A stretch of 64,000 nucleotides of DNA, taken from NCBI GenBank assembly GCA_025331435.1, contig JAIWNI010000047.1:62001-126000 (forward strand), written 5' to 3'. The DNA comes from Choanephora cucurbitarum. Its lineage: Eukaryota > Mucoromycota > Mucoromycetes > Mucorales > Choanephoraceae. Positions 21,708-32,935 of this stretch are shown here, in pieces. The first letter of the stretch is position 1. Each line of letters begins with the position of its first letter. The notes beneath the pieces are model-generated. The model worked only from the letters and a program-made list of their open reading frames with translations, searched no databases and was not told where the DNA came from. Both the position numbers and the translations under genes were made by a program.

Positions 21708-22654
21708 ATGATGCTTTCTGCCGACTTTAGTTTGCTTGAAACTATTCTGTTTGAGCCTAATCAAGGTGACTTTTACTTGTGGAAAGTACTTTTCTGTTGT
21801 CATTAAACAGTACTTCTACAGGTTTTTATCTTTTAAGTCACCATTTAGATCGACTCAAGAGAGCTATTTATGACTTTCAACAACTTGACCCCACTCTATT
21901 TCCTAACCCTCCTTCTGAACACCAGTTAGTCGATCAACTTGAGAGAAAAGTAACTGAACAGAATGGCTGTCAGCGTGTAAATGGTCTTATCTATATTTAT
22001 TGAGAAATGAATTACTTAAGAAATCATATGTATATATGTAAGGATAGGTTCGTTTATTGATGGATAAACAGGCTCATGTTTCAATTGAGAGTGTCTTGCT
22101 ACCTACGACAGCTGGTTTTTCTGCTGACACACTTGATCGTTTAGCACAATCAGTGCCTTCAGTTGCAGTCAAACTAGATAGCCAAGCATGTGATCTCTCA
22201 TCTAATGACCCTTTTATTCTACACAAGACAACTCAACGTGATATGTATGAGCAGGCTAGATCACGCATGCAATGTAACTATCATGCCAAGTTCAACGAGC
22301 CTTTTGATGTTGTCCTGTATAACAAGCAAAACCAAATTACTGAGACGAGCATTGCCAATATTGCTGTCGGCGTACCTAAAGAAGGAAAGGGCTATGACTG
22401 GAAGACACCACCCGTCTCATCTGGATTGTTACCAGGCGTATTTCGTTCTTATCTACTCGAACAAGGTTGGATAAGAGAAGCTGAATTGACTGTAGAGGAC
22501 TTGATTCAGGCAAATCAAGTAAAAAAAGGCTTTTATTCTTATTATTATACATACAAGAGTCACTAATCTTGTCTTTACACCATAGCGAGGTGATCCTATT
22601 CTATGTTTCAATTCAGTCAGAAAAGCATACCGAGTCTGCTTATTGACAGAATGA
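21708..22654 (+). CDS. ABZ2: Aminodeoxychorismate lyase-like class IV aminotransferase
   Basis: ADC lyase is a PLP enzyme that makes p-aminobenzoate from aminodeoxychorismate, feeding folate synthesis. Four exons, 21708-21765, 21822-21976, 22048-22518 and 22586-22654, give 250 residues. The opening FSLLETILFEPNQGFYLLSHHLDRL is the class IV start. The DPFILHKTTQRDMYEQARS segment carries the PLP lysine (HKTT). A NQITETSIANIAV stretch (family ETS/N) binds phosphate, and the last exon gives FNSVRKAYRV. The last 15 coding bases overlap the coding end of TAN1 on the other strand. It could instead be a related branched-chain-type enzyme, but length and motifs favour fungal ADC lyase. Confidence 0.88.
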
Positions 22655-23708
22655 AACCAAGTTGTATTTCTTTCGTTCATAATAATCTTTTAATACAGCA
22701 ATACCACAAGCACTTTTGAATACAGTGACCAGAATGACATAAGTAGGATTCTTTAAGTTGACTCTGATCAAAACAAGAAAATTAGATCTACTCTATGTAC
22801 ATATATATGTGTGTGCATTTACTTGTATTTTGGAGGTATACTTGGAGCAATAGTCTTGATGATGTCGTCTTTTGTGATCATGATGTTGTTTCTGATTTCA
22901 GTCAAGATGGCAACTGTCTCATCTGTCGATTTGTCATCGTCAGAGAAATAATCTTTTCTAACTCTTTCGAAGCAACTGGCTATACGTTCAGTAATGGCAG
23001 GACAGATATAATCTAAGGGAACCCATCGCTTATCCCGTGTTAACTCTATTTTCTTTTTCTATTTCAAGTGTCTATCTTACAGCACAATGTCTGATCTTGT
23101 TCAACTCTTGTTCTCGTTCCTTATCTGGCAATTGCTTCAAGTGATCTGTTTTTCTGTATGAGATTGCTTATGTTCTAATAACTAAGAAGAAAAGAACATT
23201 GCTTACCCATCAATCGAATCACAAATTCAGTAGGTTTCACATTAATTCTAAAACGATAAAACACTAAACCACCACAAGCAGCATCAATGGCTTGAAACTT
23301 CTTTTCTTTGCGCTCTTCTTTCTGTTCTTCTTCCTTATCCTTCTGCTCGTCTTCTTCCTTTTTATCTTTTTGGTCTTTATCTTCTTCCTCTTCGAAATCA
23401 ATCTGATCAATATCTAATTTTCCCTCAAATCGTGTCCAGGTAGATTGATGGTCTGGAAAGAGTAAGGTAATGTAATGCTCGAGACAATTTGATACTTGAC
23501 CAAGGGCACGTGTCTCAGCATTGACACTGCAGGACACTAATATCCCATTGGCGTCATCTGAGCGCTTCAATAAGTGAGAATGCTTTGTCAGCCAACGTTG
23601 TTTAAAGCGGCCTCGTAAAATAGGAATGGTAGCGGCTTCCTTTTTCTGCTTCTTGTTCTTTTCATCTTGGATGGATTCGTTCTGTCTTTTCTTATCTTGA
23701 TCTGTCAT
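22640..23708 (-). CDS. TAN1: TAN1/THUMPD1-like tRNA acetyltransferase adaptor
   Basis: Tan1 presents tRNA to the Kre33/NAT10 acetyltransferase for N4-acetylcytidine at position 12 of tRNA-Ser and tRNA-Leu. Four exons, 23207-23708, 23081-23145, 22823-23043 and 22640-22763, give 303 residues. The order matches the family: a basic N terminus, the GILVSCSVNAETRALGQV strand, an acidic Glu/Asp/Lys-rich insert, then GLVFYRFRINVKPTEFVIRLMDHL. The THUMP part has RWVPLDYICPA, then ILTEIRNNIMITKDDIIKTI and VNLKNPTYVILVTVFKSACGIAVL. I chose Met at 23708 over an in-frame hydrophobic extension that starts upstream, because a soluble nuclear protein is expected. The stop codon lies inside the last exon of the convergent ADC lyase. 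Confidence 0.9.
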
Positions 23709-25509
23709 GATTATTTTCGTATATAAAAGCAGTAAAGAGAAAGAAACATTAAAAAAAAAGTAGATAATCAAAAGCGTGACTTTGGAACGCGACGGGAGAA
23801 TAAATGAAAGGGTTTGGATTTATCTGGCAAATTCAAGTAACACGATGGTTGTTGTACAGCATGAACTTTGCTTTTGCTCTTCTTTTCAAGATTCAGGTAT
23901 TAAAAAAAACAATAAGCTAGACATGTGCAGTCAGAAAACATACTGATATTAGAATGATCATGTATCCTTGCAGCTGATTTTCTGTATTCGATATAAATAC
24001 CATTTGCACCATCCTCCCTATTCTCTATTTACGATATACTAGCTGAAACCTTTATATTCAATTCAGATTTACCGGGAATGTACAGTTTGAGCTTCAAAGT
24101 TTCACCATTACAAAAAAAAAAGGGAGCTGAAGGAGGTAGGACGAAAGATCTTATCACTTCTCGTAAATCATTTTCCCGAATTTTTTTTATTGATAAAAAA
24201 GGCAGTTTCTCTATATCTGTTTGGTACCAGCTTAAGCCTGGATTACTATAATTAACCGTTTGATTCCCTTCAGGTGCTTTTCTTTTTTTAGGGGAGCTAT
24301 TCCGAGGACAATATCTCTAAAGCCTATAGTCAATAGAAAATAGAACTAACATGTATGCTATACAAGCTAAAGAAAAGTATAAGAGAGGAAAACACGAATT
24401 AGTTTTGGACGTTTTTTCAATTTTCTATTGATGTTACAAATCGGCTATAAGCAGGTTTGGGGACCACTTATACTTATTTGGGGAGGCATGTCATGTTTGT
24501 GCGCATATTCTGGATCAAACCAAAATAGCTGACGATCAATCCGAGATACAGATTCTATACTGATACTTTTTATCATATGCCTCTGGATATAACCGCATCA
24601 AGTCATGCTCAACCTACGCACTAAGAGAGAAAAAAAGAAATAAAGTTGGATAAAGGAATCTCCCTTCTTGGATTGAGTACCCCAGTATGGTTCTCATTCT
24701 CTTTTCTAGTTGGTCAGTGCATAAAGCCTACTATTCATTTCAAACGGCCTAAAACCACGTTAGCTCATTGTAAACCTCATGTCTAAACTATCCAGCTGAA
24801 CTTCTTCACATTTTTACTATGGTTTGCCACATCCCCCATGCGCTGCAGTACGCAAATCAATAAAAAAATTCAAATCAAAAGGCTAAACAATAATATAATC
24901 AACCAGATCTTTAGAAGGAAGCTGTTCTTTAGACCTCTTAGTCTTCATTTAAGACAACGGCGAATGCGCTAGATTGTACAGAGTTCATCACCAATATAAG
25001 TGATTTGAAGTACTTGGCAGAAATTAGTTGCTCAATGATGAGGAACAGTTGAGATTATTCAACTGTTGTCCTAATCACAAACAAGGCAAGTAGGCGACTT
25101 ACTCATTTAAAAGTCATAATGGCTATCATTAATATCAATGAATGCACACCTTATTAAGAGCTTTTATCTATTAAATTGAAGAGTTTTCTATCAAAAATGA
25201 ACTGATGGTATATCTCTTAGATCCTGAAGGTTCAGAATCTATCTTCTCGTTGTAAAGTGAGATAAGCTGTAATGGATTCCTGTGGCAGCAAACATCGACA
25301 TCTTCAAAACTTTCCTTTCTTTTGAAAAAACTTTTTTGCGTCAAGTTCTGTATATTTATGGCAAAAGAAAATGCATATTTCCTGTTCTCTGGTTGCATTT
25401 TTGACTATCACATAGTAGCTAATGTTGGTTGATATCGAAAAATAAATAAAGTTGTCTTTCCTTCTTTTTTTTTATAACTGCAGTGTCGTCTTTTTTCAGC
25501 TGCAGCCAC
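23709..25509. other. Gene-poor flank left of the transposase relic
   Basis: About 1.8 kb without a supported gene. A 75-codon minus-strand frame at 25171-25398 lies where the missing C-terminal half of the transposase would be, but it does not read as transposase. The left ~150 bases are the TAN1 promoter. Scattered homopolymers are the only other structure seen. Confidence 0.45.
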
Positions 25510-25512
25510 ACT

Positions 25513-26120
25513 AATGATTTAGTTTCGCGAAAGAGCGATGATACTGTCTTTTACGATAGCACCTAACATGCTCACATTTGATCTCTTTGTATTAACCTTG
25601 ATTATGCAAGAAGCTTCTGCTTCACCCCAGTCAGATGAGCAATGCATATTCCTGCTGAATCAAGCTTCGTCAATGAACATGCAATTATTAAAGAAATCGA
25701 ATTTTCGAGAAATCCAAGAGTTGGCTTTGTTGTATCTTTTAACAACAGTTTCTTTACTGTTCCATGCGAGCTGTGGTACAATATGCTCATGAGTAAGTTG
25801 ACATTTGTTTTTCATATGAATTGCTACTGTTCCTGGAGTCATCTGAACGTCCCTGAAATTCGCACAAAGTTGATCAGTAACAGCTTCTCCTGTCAAGGTC
25901 GGCTCGTTAATCAGTGACTTGAAAATAAACATAGTATGCGCATCCTGAAGAATACCACCTCGGCCTTAGAGCTCCTTTTTGCTGATGGTATTAGAGAAAA
26001 CTCCTTGGTTAGAGCTATTTGTCAGTTTATTCCATTCTTTGATTTTCTGTATAGGCCAACTCAACTTTTTAGGCCGCTTCTCTTACAGACTTATGCTCGA
26101 ATGTTTGTTAGGCTCACGAC
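25513..26120 (-). pseudogene. Decayed Tc1/mariner-like (IS630 superfamily) transposase
   Basis: One minus-strand frame, broken by at least three in-frame stops, keeps the order of a Mucorales-type Tc1/mariner transposase. An N-terminal helical part ends in RPKKLSWPIQKIKEW. Then come GRGGILQDAHTMFIFK, NEPTLTGEAVTDQLC and the linker SKETVVKRYNKANSWI. Next is the first catalytic-Asp block CMFIDEA, then FSRNMHCSSDWGEAEA and a VSMLGAIVKDSIIALS strand. A TGA replaces the glycine codon after FIDEA at 25660-25662. The second Asp and the final acidic residue are not found, so the copy is both nonsense-broken and truncated. Divergence suggests an old insertion. Terminal inverted repeats were not identified. 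Confidence 0.85.
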
Positions 26121-26425
26121 TTTATAAGCATTACATCAGAGACTTTGTTCAGGCTACCATTGTTCTTTCTTGAATTACCTTTTACTTTCTTTTTCTTTCA
26201 TAATATGAGCATCATTGACAGCAAAGTAATTCCTATTGTTGTCCAATTATGCATGGATTAGGACGGACCTGCAGTTACAGCCGCAAGAAAACAAACAAAA
26301 AGAGGTCAATAGGAAAGATGCCCCAATAGGCGCTTCAAAACAAAGGAGTTCCTAGGTAACCTAGAACAAATCATTGAATTATGACGACATCTTATCAAAC
26401 ACTCTTTCCCTGTGCCACCGTCCTT

Positions 26426-26466
26426 CAGAAGCGATCCATTTCCAGAAGCAATCTATTTCCAGAAAA
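26426..26466. repeat. 17-bp tandem repeat
   Basis: Two and a half units: CAGAAGCGATCCATTTC, CAGAAGCAATCTATTTC and a partial CAGAAAAG. The two full units differ at two bases. The array is about 500 bp upstream of the trehalose gene. Confidence 0.8.
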
Positions 26467-26570
26467 GTGACCCAATTTTATTTTTATCGGGGCCAATCTT
26501 TTTTTTTTTTTGGCTGGCCCAATTGTTTTTTTTTATGAGTGACCCAACCTATTTTTTTTCACCCTGTATT
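26467..26570. repeat. Degenerate GACCCAA/T-run repeat block
   Basis: Four imperfect units each have a (T)G(A)CCCAA or GGCCAA-like head and an 8-13 base T-run. Heads are at 26467 (GTGACCCAA), 26480-26487 region (GGGGCCAATC), 26512 (GGCTGGCCCAATTG) and 26537 (GAGTGACCCAACC). This could be a simple expansion, or part of a mobile-element terminus, given the relic about 350 bp away. Confidence 0.6.
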
Positions 26571-26949
26571 AAGCCATAGTTATCTGAACCAATAAGTCAT
26601 ATGATCTAGTCCAGAAACAGATCAATTCTTTAACCTTACCATCCTATTCTATAGTAAAAGGGTAAAGAGAGCAAGAGAGATGAAGAGTTTGATAGTAATC
26701 AATACGTAATGATATCGTCAATGCAAAGCACGCTTTGAAAGACCGAACCTCACCCTCACCCCCAAAACACCTTCCTCACTCACTCACTCTCAAACTGTTG
26801 AATATGCAGTAGGTTGAAACACAGAATTTTTTTTTCTTGAAAACATATATCAAATGATTCTTTATCTTCACGCCTTCTTTTTTCTTTTTTTTCTCTTTTC
26901 TTTTTCTCTCTTTCTTTATACAATTCTTCTTTAATTCAAATACGCGTAC

Positions 26950-29447
26950 ATGGCTTCTGATTCTGATAACAAAAACTTGAGATTGTTGGTAGTGTCCAAC
27001 AGACTGCCTGTCACAGTCAACAAGGATCAAAAGTCAGGCGAATACAACTTCAAGATGTCTTCTGGTGGTCTCGTTGCTGCCCTCAGTGGTCTCAAGAAGA
27101 TGATGTCCTTCACATGGATTGGTTGGCCAGGTAAATCTTTTGAGACAAACAGGAACCAAACAGTATCATAACATTTGGTTTTTTTTAAGGTTTGGATGTT
27201 CCGGCAGAAGATAAGAAGGTGTTGGAAGAAAGACTGTTGAATGAAACATCTACTATGCCTGTTTTTGTTGATCATGAATTGGCTGACTTGCACTACAATG
27301 GTTTCTCTAACAGGTAAATGATATAGACTGATTTGGCAGAGATTAAAATTTGGGGTCATCTTTTGGTTACTTACAACAAACTCTAGTATTCTCTGGCCTC
27401 TTTTCCACTATCATCCCGGAGAAATCTCTTTCAATGAAGAGTGGTGGGAAGGTTATCAAAAGGTCAACCAATTGTTTGCTGAGGCCATTGATAAGATTCT
27501 TCAAGATGGCGATCTTGTTTGGATTCAAGATTACCACTTGATGCTCTTGCCTGCTATGTTAAGAAAGTTGACAAAGAAGAACATCAAGATTGGTTGGTTC
27601 TTGCATACACCTTTCCCTAGTAGTGAAATCTATAGGTAAGAATAAAAAACATAGGAAGTTCAAATGGTTGATAACTGATATGATCACATCTTTTTTTTTT
27701 GTTCTATAGAATTCTTCCCGTCCGTAAAGAAATTTTATTGGGTGTATTAGAAAGTGACCTTTTGGGTTTCCATACTTATGATTATGCTCGTCACTTCTTA
27801 TCTTCTTGTACTCGTATCTTGGGTCTATCTACTATGCCAAATGGTGTTGAATTTGAAGGGCGATATATTCATGTGGGTACTTTCCCTATTGGTATTGACC
27901 CTGAAAAGTTTACAGACGCACTCAAGGAAGATAAGATCCAGAACCGTATTCAACAACTCAAGAACAGGTTTGGTGACTGTAAGGTGATTGTTGGTGTTGA
28001 CCGTCTTGATTATATCAAGGGTGTGCCTCAAAAGATGCATGCTATGGAAGTCTTCCTGAGTCAACACCCTGAATGGGTAGGTAAGGTTGTACTTGTTCAG
28101 TTGGCCATTCCTTCACGTGAGGATGTGGAAGAATACCAACAGCTCAGAAGCACCATCAATGAATTGGTTGGTCGTATCAACGGTCAATATGGTACAGTCG
28201 AATTCGTGCCTATTCACTTCATGCATCGTTCTATTCCCTTTGACGAATTGGTCGCTCTTTACGCTGCTGCTGACGTGTGTCTTGTGTCTTCTACACGTGA
28301 TGGTATGAACTTGGTGTCCTATGAATACATCTCTTCTCAACAAGAAAAGCATGGTGTTTTGATCTTATCTGAATTTGCTGGTGCTGCCCAATCCTTAAAC
28401 GGTTCCATCATTGTCAACCCTTGGAACACAGAAGAATTAGCTAATGCCATTCATGAAGCAGTTACCATGCCAGATGATACCCGTAAAGCAAACCACCAAA
28501 AATTATATCGCTATGTCACAAAATACACAGCTGCCTACTGGGGTGTCAGCTTCGTGAATGAATTGAGACGTGTCAGTGAAGAATTCGGTCAGCGCATGTC
28601 TATTCCTCAATTAGATGCAACCTCTGTTATTTCTAAAGCCAAATCTTCTAACAAGAAGAAGCTTATCTTGCTTGATTATGATGGTACTCTCACAACAACT
28701 CACAAGTTGCCTGAATTTGCAAAGCCTTCTCAAACCGTCTTGGGTCATCTCAAGACACTTGCCTCTCAACCAGATACTTATGTCTACATTTTGTCAGGCC
28801 GTTCTCGTCACCACTTGGACAGCTGGTTTGAATCCACCGGTGCCGGTCTCTCTGCTGAACATGGTTGCTTCTACAAGCACCCTGCCAGTGTTCGTGACAA
28901 AATCAACCCTGTAGCTGCTTCCACTGAAGGCAAGTTGATCAAGGAAGAAGATAACAAATGGTATTGTCTTGTAGAGCAAGTCGATCCTAGCTGGAAAGAA
29001 ACTATCCGTCCCCTCTTCCAACACTACACTGAACGTACACCTGGTTCATTTATTGAAGAGAAGGAAATCAACTTGACCTGGCACTACAGAAATGCCGACC
29101 CTGAATTTGGTTCATGGCAAGCAACTGAATTACAAGTCAACTTGGAGAAGCTCTTGAGTCATATGGCTCTCTCTATTGTGCTCGGAAACAAGACACTTGA
29201 ATTGCGTCCTTCTTCAATCGACAAGTCTACTGCTGTACGTAACATTCTTAAGGACTTGGATTTGTCCAGTGTTGATTTCATTTTGTGTATTGGTGATGGC
29301 AAGACTGACGAAGTTGTCTTTTCTCAATTGAATGAAATTCCTCAAGCCATCACAAGTACTGTTGGCAAGAAGCAAACTGAAGCCCAATTCTATATTCCTG
29401 ATGTTGATCAAGTCAACAGTCTTGTGGATGCCCTTGGTCAAATCTAA
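26950..29447 (+). CDS. Bifunctional trehalose-6-phosphate synthase/phosphatase
   Basis: The protein joins UDP-glucose and glucose-6-phosphate (GT20 domain) and then removes the phosphate (HAD phosphatase). Four exons, 26950-27130, 27190-27313, 27387-27635 and 27710-29447, give 763 residues. The synthase half keeps VVSNRLPV, SGGLVAALSGL, WPLFHYHPGE, WIQDYHLMLLPAMLR, GWFLHTPFPSSEIYR, VGVDRLDYIKGVP and SRDGMNL-like (STRDGMNLVSYEY). The phosphatase half keeps LLDYDGTL (about 505-510), ILSGRSRHHL and IGDGKTDE (about 713). Both sites therefore look intact. In yeast the two activities sit in separate catalytic subunits (Tps1, Tps2), and Tps2 has an inactive synthase part. Upstream CA-rich and repeat sequence may be regulatory. 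Trehalose protects spores and cells under stress. Confidence 0.95.
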
Positions 29448-30082
29448 TCGTTTTAAACAATCATCATATCTTCATTCTAGCTATTTAAGCACCTTCTTTT
29501 TAGAATAAAAAAAACATCATCAATTGAAAACCTTCATATCTTGTGTTTGTCTTGAGCGATTAATAAAAGTGACCTATGCTAAGAATGAGGAGTTTGCAGG
29601 TGTCGATTAGAAATTTGCTTGCAGTGTATATCTGGGAAAACACAAACGCTGAGAGGGTTTCTCAGAAACTCAAGAGTACTGATAATGAGTCTTGAGAGCA
29701 TTTGATCCAAGTTACTGGCAAAATTGATTCACTTTTTACTAGGTAGTCATGAATTGTCTTTTGATTAACGTCAAGTTAAAAGTATGGCGTCTAGATGCCA
29801 AGCCGTAGCTGATACAAAGGATAGCTATGTCACTTGTCAAATATCAGGCTTTTATTTAAATTTGCTTAAATAAGTGTGTGTTTTCTATAATACAGTGAAG
29901 CTTGAGGCCTCTATGATGTCTGAGAGTTAGACAACTTCTTTTCAGACATATGGCAATGATCCGGCCCTGATTTTTTTATTGGTTTTATATTGAACATCTT
30001 TGGGTAAAAGCGCCTAGAAAAAGTTACGTCTAAGCAAATTAGATCAATAACTTTCTTTTCTTTTATCAAACAAATTGACTTT
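29448..30082. other. Convergent 3' intergenic space
   Basis: About 635 bases between the tails of the trehalose gene and the RasGAP gene. AATAAA-like words occur near 29504 and 29561. No frame of note and no RNA gene are visible. Confidence 0.5.
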
Positions 30083-32935
30083 TTACCTTACTGCATTCTT
30101 GCTTTTGAAGTTCTTGTTCAAGAGCTGAACTACTTTGCTGGTATTTAGTTTGATGTATTCGAGATCAAGTATCGAATCATGCTCTTTCTGCTATTGTTAT
30201 GAAAATTAGTTGTCTAGAGATTGTATGTTCTTCATCATCTATGCTTACCTTTTCCAGAAGATCATCTAGCTTTAGATCTAGCTCCAAAATAGGCTTATCT
30301 CTGCCCTTGTAGTGCAAAGATATAATAAAGGTGCCTGTCATGGGACACTGAAGAGTTAGAAAGATATTAGCTTTCCGTTGATCAGGCACGTCCGATTCAA
30401 CAATGACACCATCTTTTTCCAGTTGCTGATGGGAAAACTTGAAAATGCCACTTGACTTCTTTCTCAACTTGTCACCGGGTTTTTTGAGACAAGACGGATC
30501 TGTGTTGTATTCATTCGATGTCTGAGATGAATCAGATGATGCTGAGGAAGGCCAAAGTCCACTTCGCTTTTGTACTGGAACTTCAGTAGTCAAATGACCA
30601 CTTTGTGCTCTTACATTGTTGAGATATGTTTTGTAGGTATCTAACTGACTTTGCAGGTATCGGTTGTGGTCAATGATTGCCTTATAAACATGAATCAATG
30701 ACTCCATCTCGTTGATCACACGGGTCTTTAAGTCGCCCAGATGAGATAGTTCAAGTTGAATTTCTTTAGTCAACAGTCGATAACCATCCTGTTGATTCAC
30801 TACGCCGGCTGTTTCTAACTCAAACAATAAGGCTTGTGCTTTCATGCCTTTGATGGCAATCTGTGTATCTTTGGCAGATCCCGCTGCCTCCATAATGTGA
30901 ATCAAATCAAGGTTTCGAATAGTATGAGGTAATGAGCGCACAATTTGCACAAATGTTGACTTGGTTTCCATATACAGTAAATCGTTTTGTGTGATGTTCT
31001 CTCCATCAGTATTCAGCAAACTCTCTTGTTCTTGGGCAATGATCGAACTAGCTTCCCATCGACTCTCTAACATGAGCTGAATGGGACGGTTGTTCTTACG
31101 TGGTATCTGCTCAGGTACATTTGGGCCCAAGTCGTCTAATAAGATGTGAAGGTGGTGTGTTGGTTCAGGTGCAAGTTTGTCAAGATGTTTCTTTAACAGT
31201 GCTTGGGTATTGTATATTTCGTTTGGTGTGATGTTGATACTGAGATCTCTTTTAGATAGAGCCATGTATTGATCCATTTCTAGAGTGTCATAAAAGTCGC
31301 TTACTTCACACAAGTCATTGAGGAATTCATTGATACGCTGCTTATTGTCAGTAACAAATGAATTGGTTGGAATCATATAGGTTTCTTTAGCATAAGATGG
31401 TTTGTTGGCAAGGTTTTGCAACATTTTGGCAATCTAATAGATCGATTTGAATTGAGACATTTTTTTTTTCAATCATATCGGACAGTTCTTACCAGAGTTA
31501 AAGTAGTTCGTACATTTTGATCTGGGTTGGATTCAATCAGCATATATGCATTAGGTGTAACAATAGCAGGATTAATGAAACGCAAAAAGAAAAAGCCGCC
31601 AATCAAAGAAGAAATTGAGCTCTCTGAAGCTTCTGGATATTTGCGCTTGGTTAGAGATCTGATTTGCTTACAGACCCATCGAATACCATAAGGTACATAA
31701 TCCAGCGAATCAATAATGACTTGTAGATATTCATTGGCAATAGCAATCAGTTGCTCCAAACGAGGTTTAATTTTAGCTTGGACCTCTGAGTTTGAAGCTG
31801 CAATTTCGGGCGTTACGCTCTTGCAAAAATCAGGTGGGCAAGTACCTTTTTCTTCCATCTCGGCCACTACTTCATCGAACACCTTTTATTGCATGTAATA
31901 TAATATAATATAATGAGTCGGTTGGAATCCAGAGTCAAGATCGCATTCTATTCGCATTTCAACTTACCTTTAATGGGTTTATTTGAAGATTCAGATCTCG
32001 TTTTCTTTCAAGCAATTGATTAATGTTTTTTGAAAGAACGAATTTTAAATAAGATTGGCCCGGACCTCTGCGTGTATAAGTGGTGAGCATGCGGGAAACA
32101 GGTGTATTGGCTCTCAAGAGTGATCCGAATTCAACTGTAGCTTCAAATTGAGCTGCCAAAACACTCTAATGACACAAGTTAATTTCATGACGCAATTGAT
32201 TCAATTCAAACATATCGAAAGTAGCATGTACCTGAAACATGGTTAACAGTAAGTTTTCTTCACGACTTTCATATTGATTACCATATAAAGTAAACATGAC
32301 CGTCTGGAGCAGCATGTCAATTTCAGATAAACTCACTAGACGACAGAGAGTGGCAATATGTTGAGGTTCTGTCTGAAGCAAGAAAAAAAGGTTGCCATAA
32401 AGTTGCAATTTTCGGCTATCGAGGTTACTGCTTGTGTCAGAATAATCAGTGTCCTCAAGTGAGCCCATGATGTTTTCGCTTGACTAAACGAACAAAGTGT
32501 TAATGCACACCTTCGTTTCATTGAATTTTGACTGGAGACATACATCATCTAAAGCCATTCGATTCTGGATCAACAGAGCAATACGTGAGTCTAACACACG
32601 GACATCTCTTTCTAATAAAAAATTGTTTTTTGATTCCTTTGAGATCTTCGTCTTTAAGTCACGCAACCGTTTTTGTGCTAGTGTACAACATTATTATTAC
32701 TAAAATGAATTGACAGATATACCACTGAAACTATACCCAAAGCCAATTCATCTTCAACTTCGCTGTCTTCTTCGGCTGCCATTGCATAAAACAATGAAAC
32801 TGAATACTGCTGAGAGAATCGATGTTGTGTTGATCTTCTTCTGATATTGGCTGCTGCTGCAGTTACAGCTCTACGTACGACACTACCGTTTCTGATCTCG
32901 ACAGAGACACTGCCATCTTGTGTGCTCATCTTCAA
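30083..32935 (-). CDS. Ras GTPase-activating protein (Gap1/IQGAP-related)
   Basis: The protein stimulates GTP hydrolysis on Ras. Seven exons, 32737-32935, 32544-32677, 32232-32483, 31968-32165, 31493-31882, 30249-31433 and 30083-30190, give 821 residues. A coiled N-terminal part leads to the RasGAP domain at about 110-420: [28 protein letters not shown] with the likely arginine finger, and [17 protein letters not shown]. After it come [18 protein letters not shown] and [15 protein letters not shown], and then the RasGAP C-terminal domain ending [21 protein letters not shown]. There is no calponin-homology domain and no IQ motif, so it is closer to fission yeast Gap1 than to IQGAPs. IQGAPs have lost the arginine finger, which this protein keeps. 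The last 36-codon exon was added because it restores the family's C terminus. Confidence 0.9.
31896..31914. repeat. TAATA short tandem repeat inside an intron
   Basis: Four copies of a 5-bp TAATA unit within the intron between exons 4 and 5 of the RasGAP gene. Likely length-variable. Confidence 0.7.

Larger units (their letters stand above)
26121..26949. other. Upstream region of the trehalose gene with repeat blocks
   Basis: No gene is seen. The stretch contains two repeat blocks (26426-26466 and 26467-26570) and, nearer the start codon, a CACCCTCACCCCC word at about 26751-26763 and a CACT repeat, then a long pyrimidine tract before the ATG. This is likely the promoter and leader of the trehalose gene plus leftover sequence from the transposon end. 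Confidence 0.5.

Noticed and set aside
25171..25398. C-terminal half of the transposase in a 75-codon minus-strand frame
   Set aside because: Position fits, but the residues do not show the second catalytic Asp block or the terminal acidic motif, so it cannot be joined to the relic.
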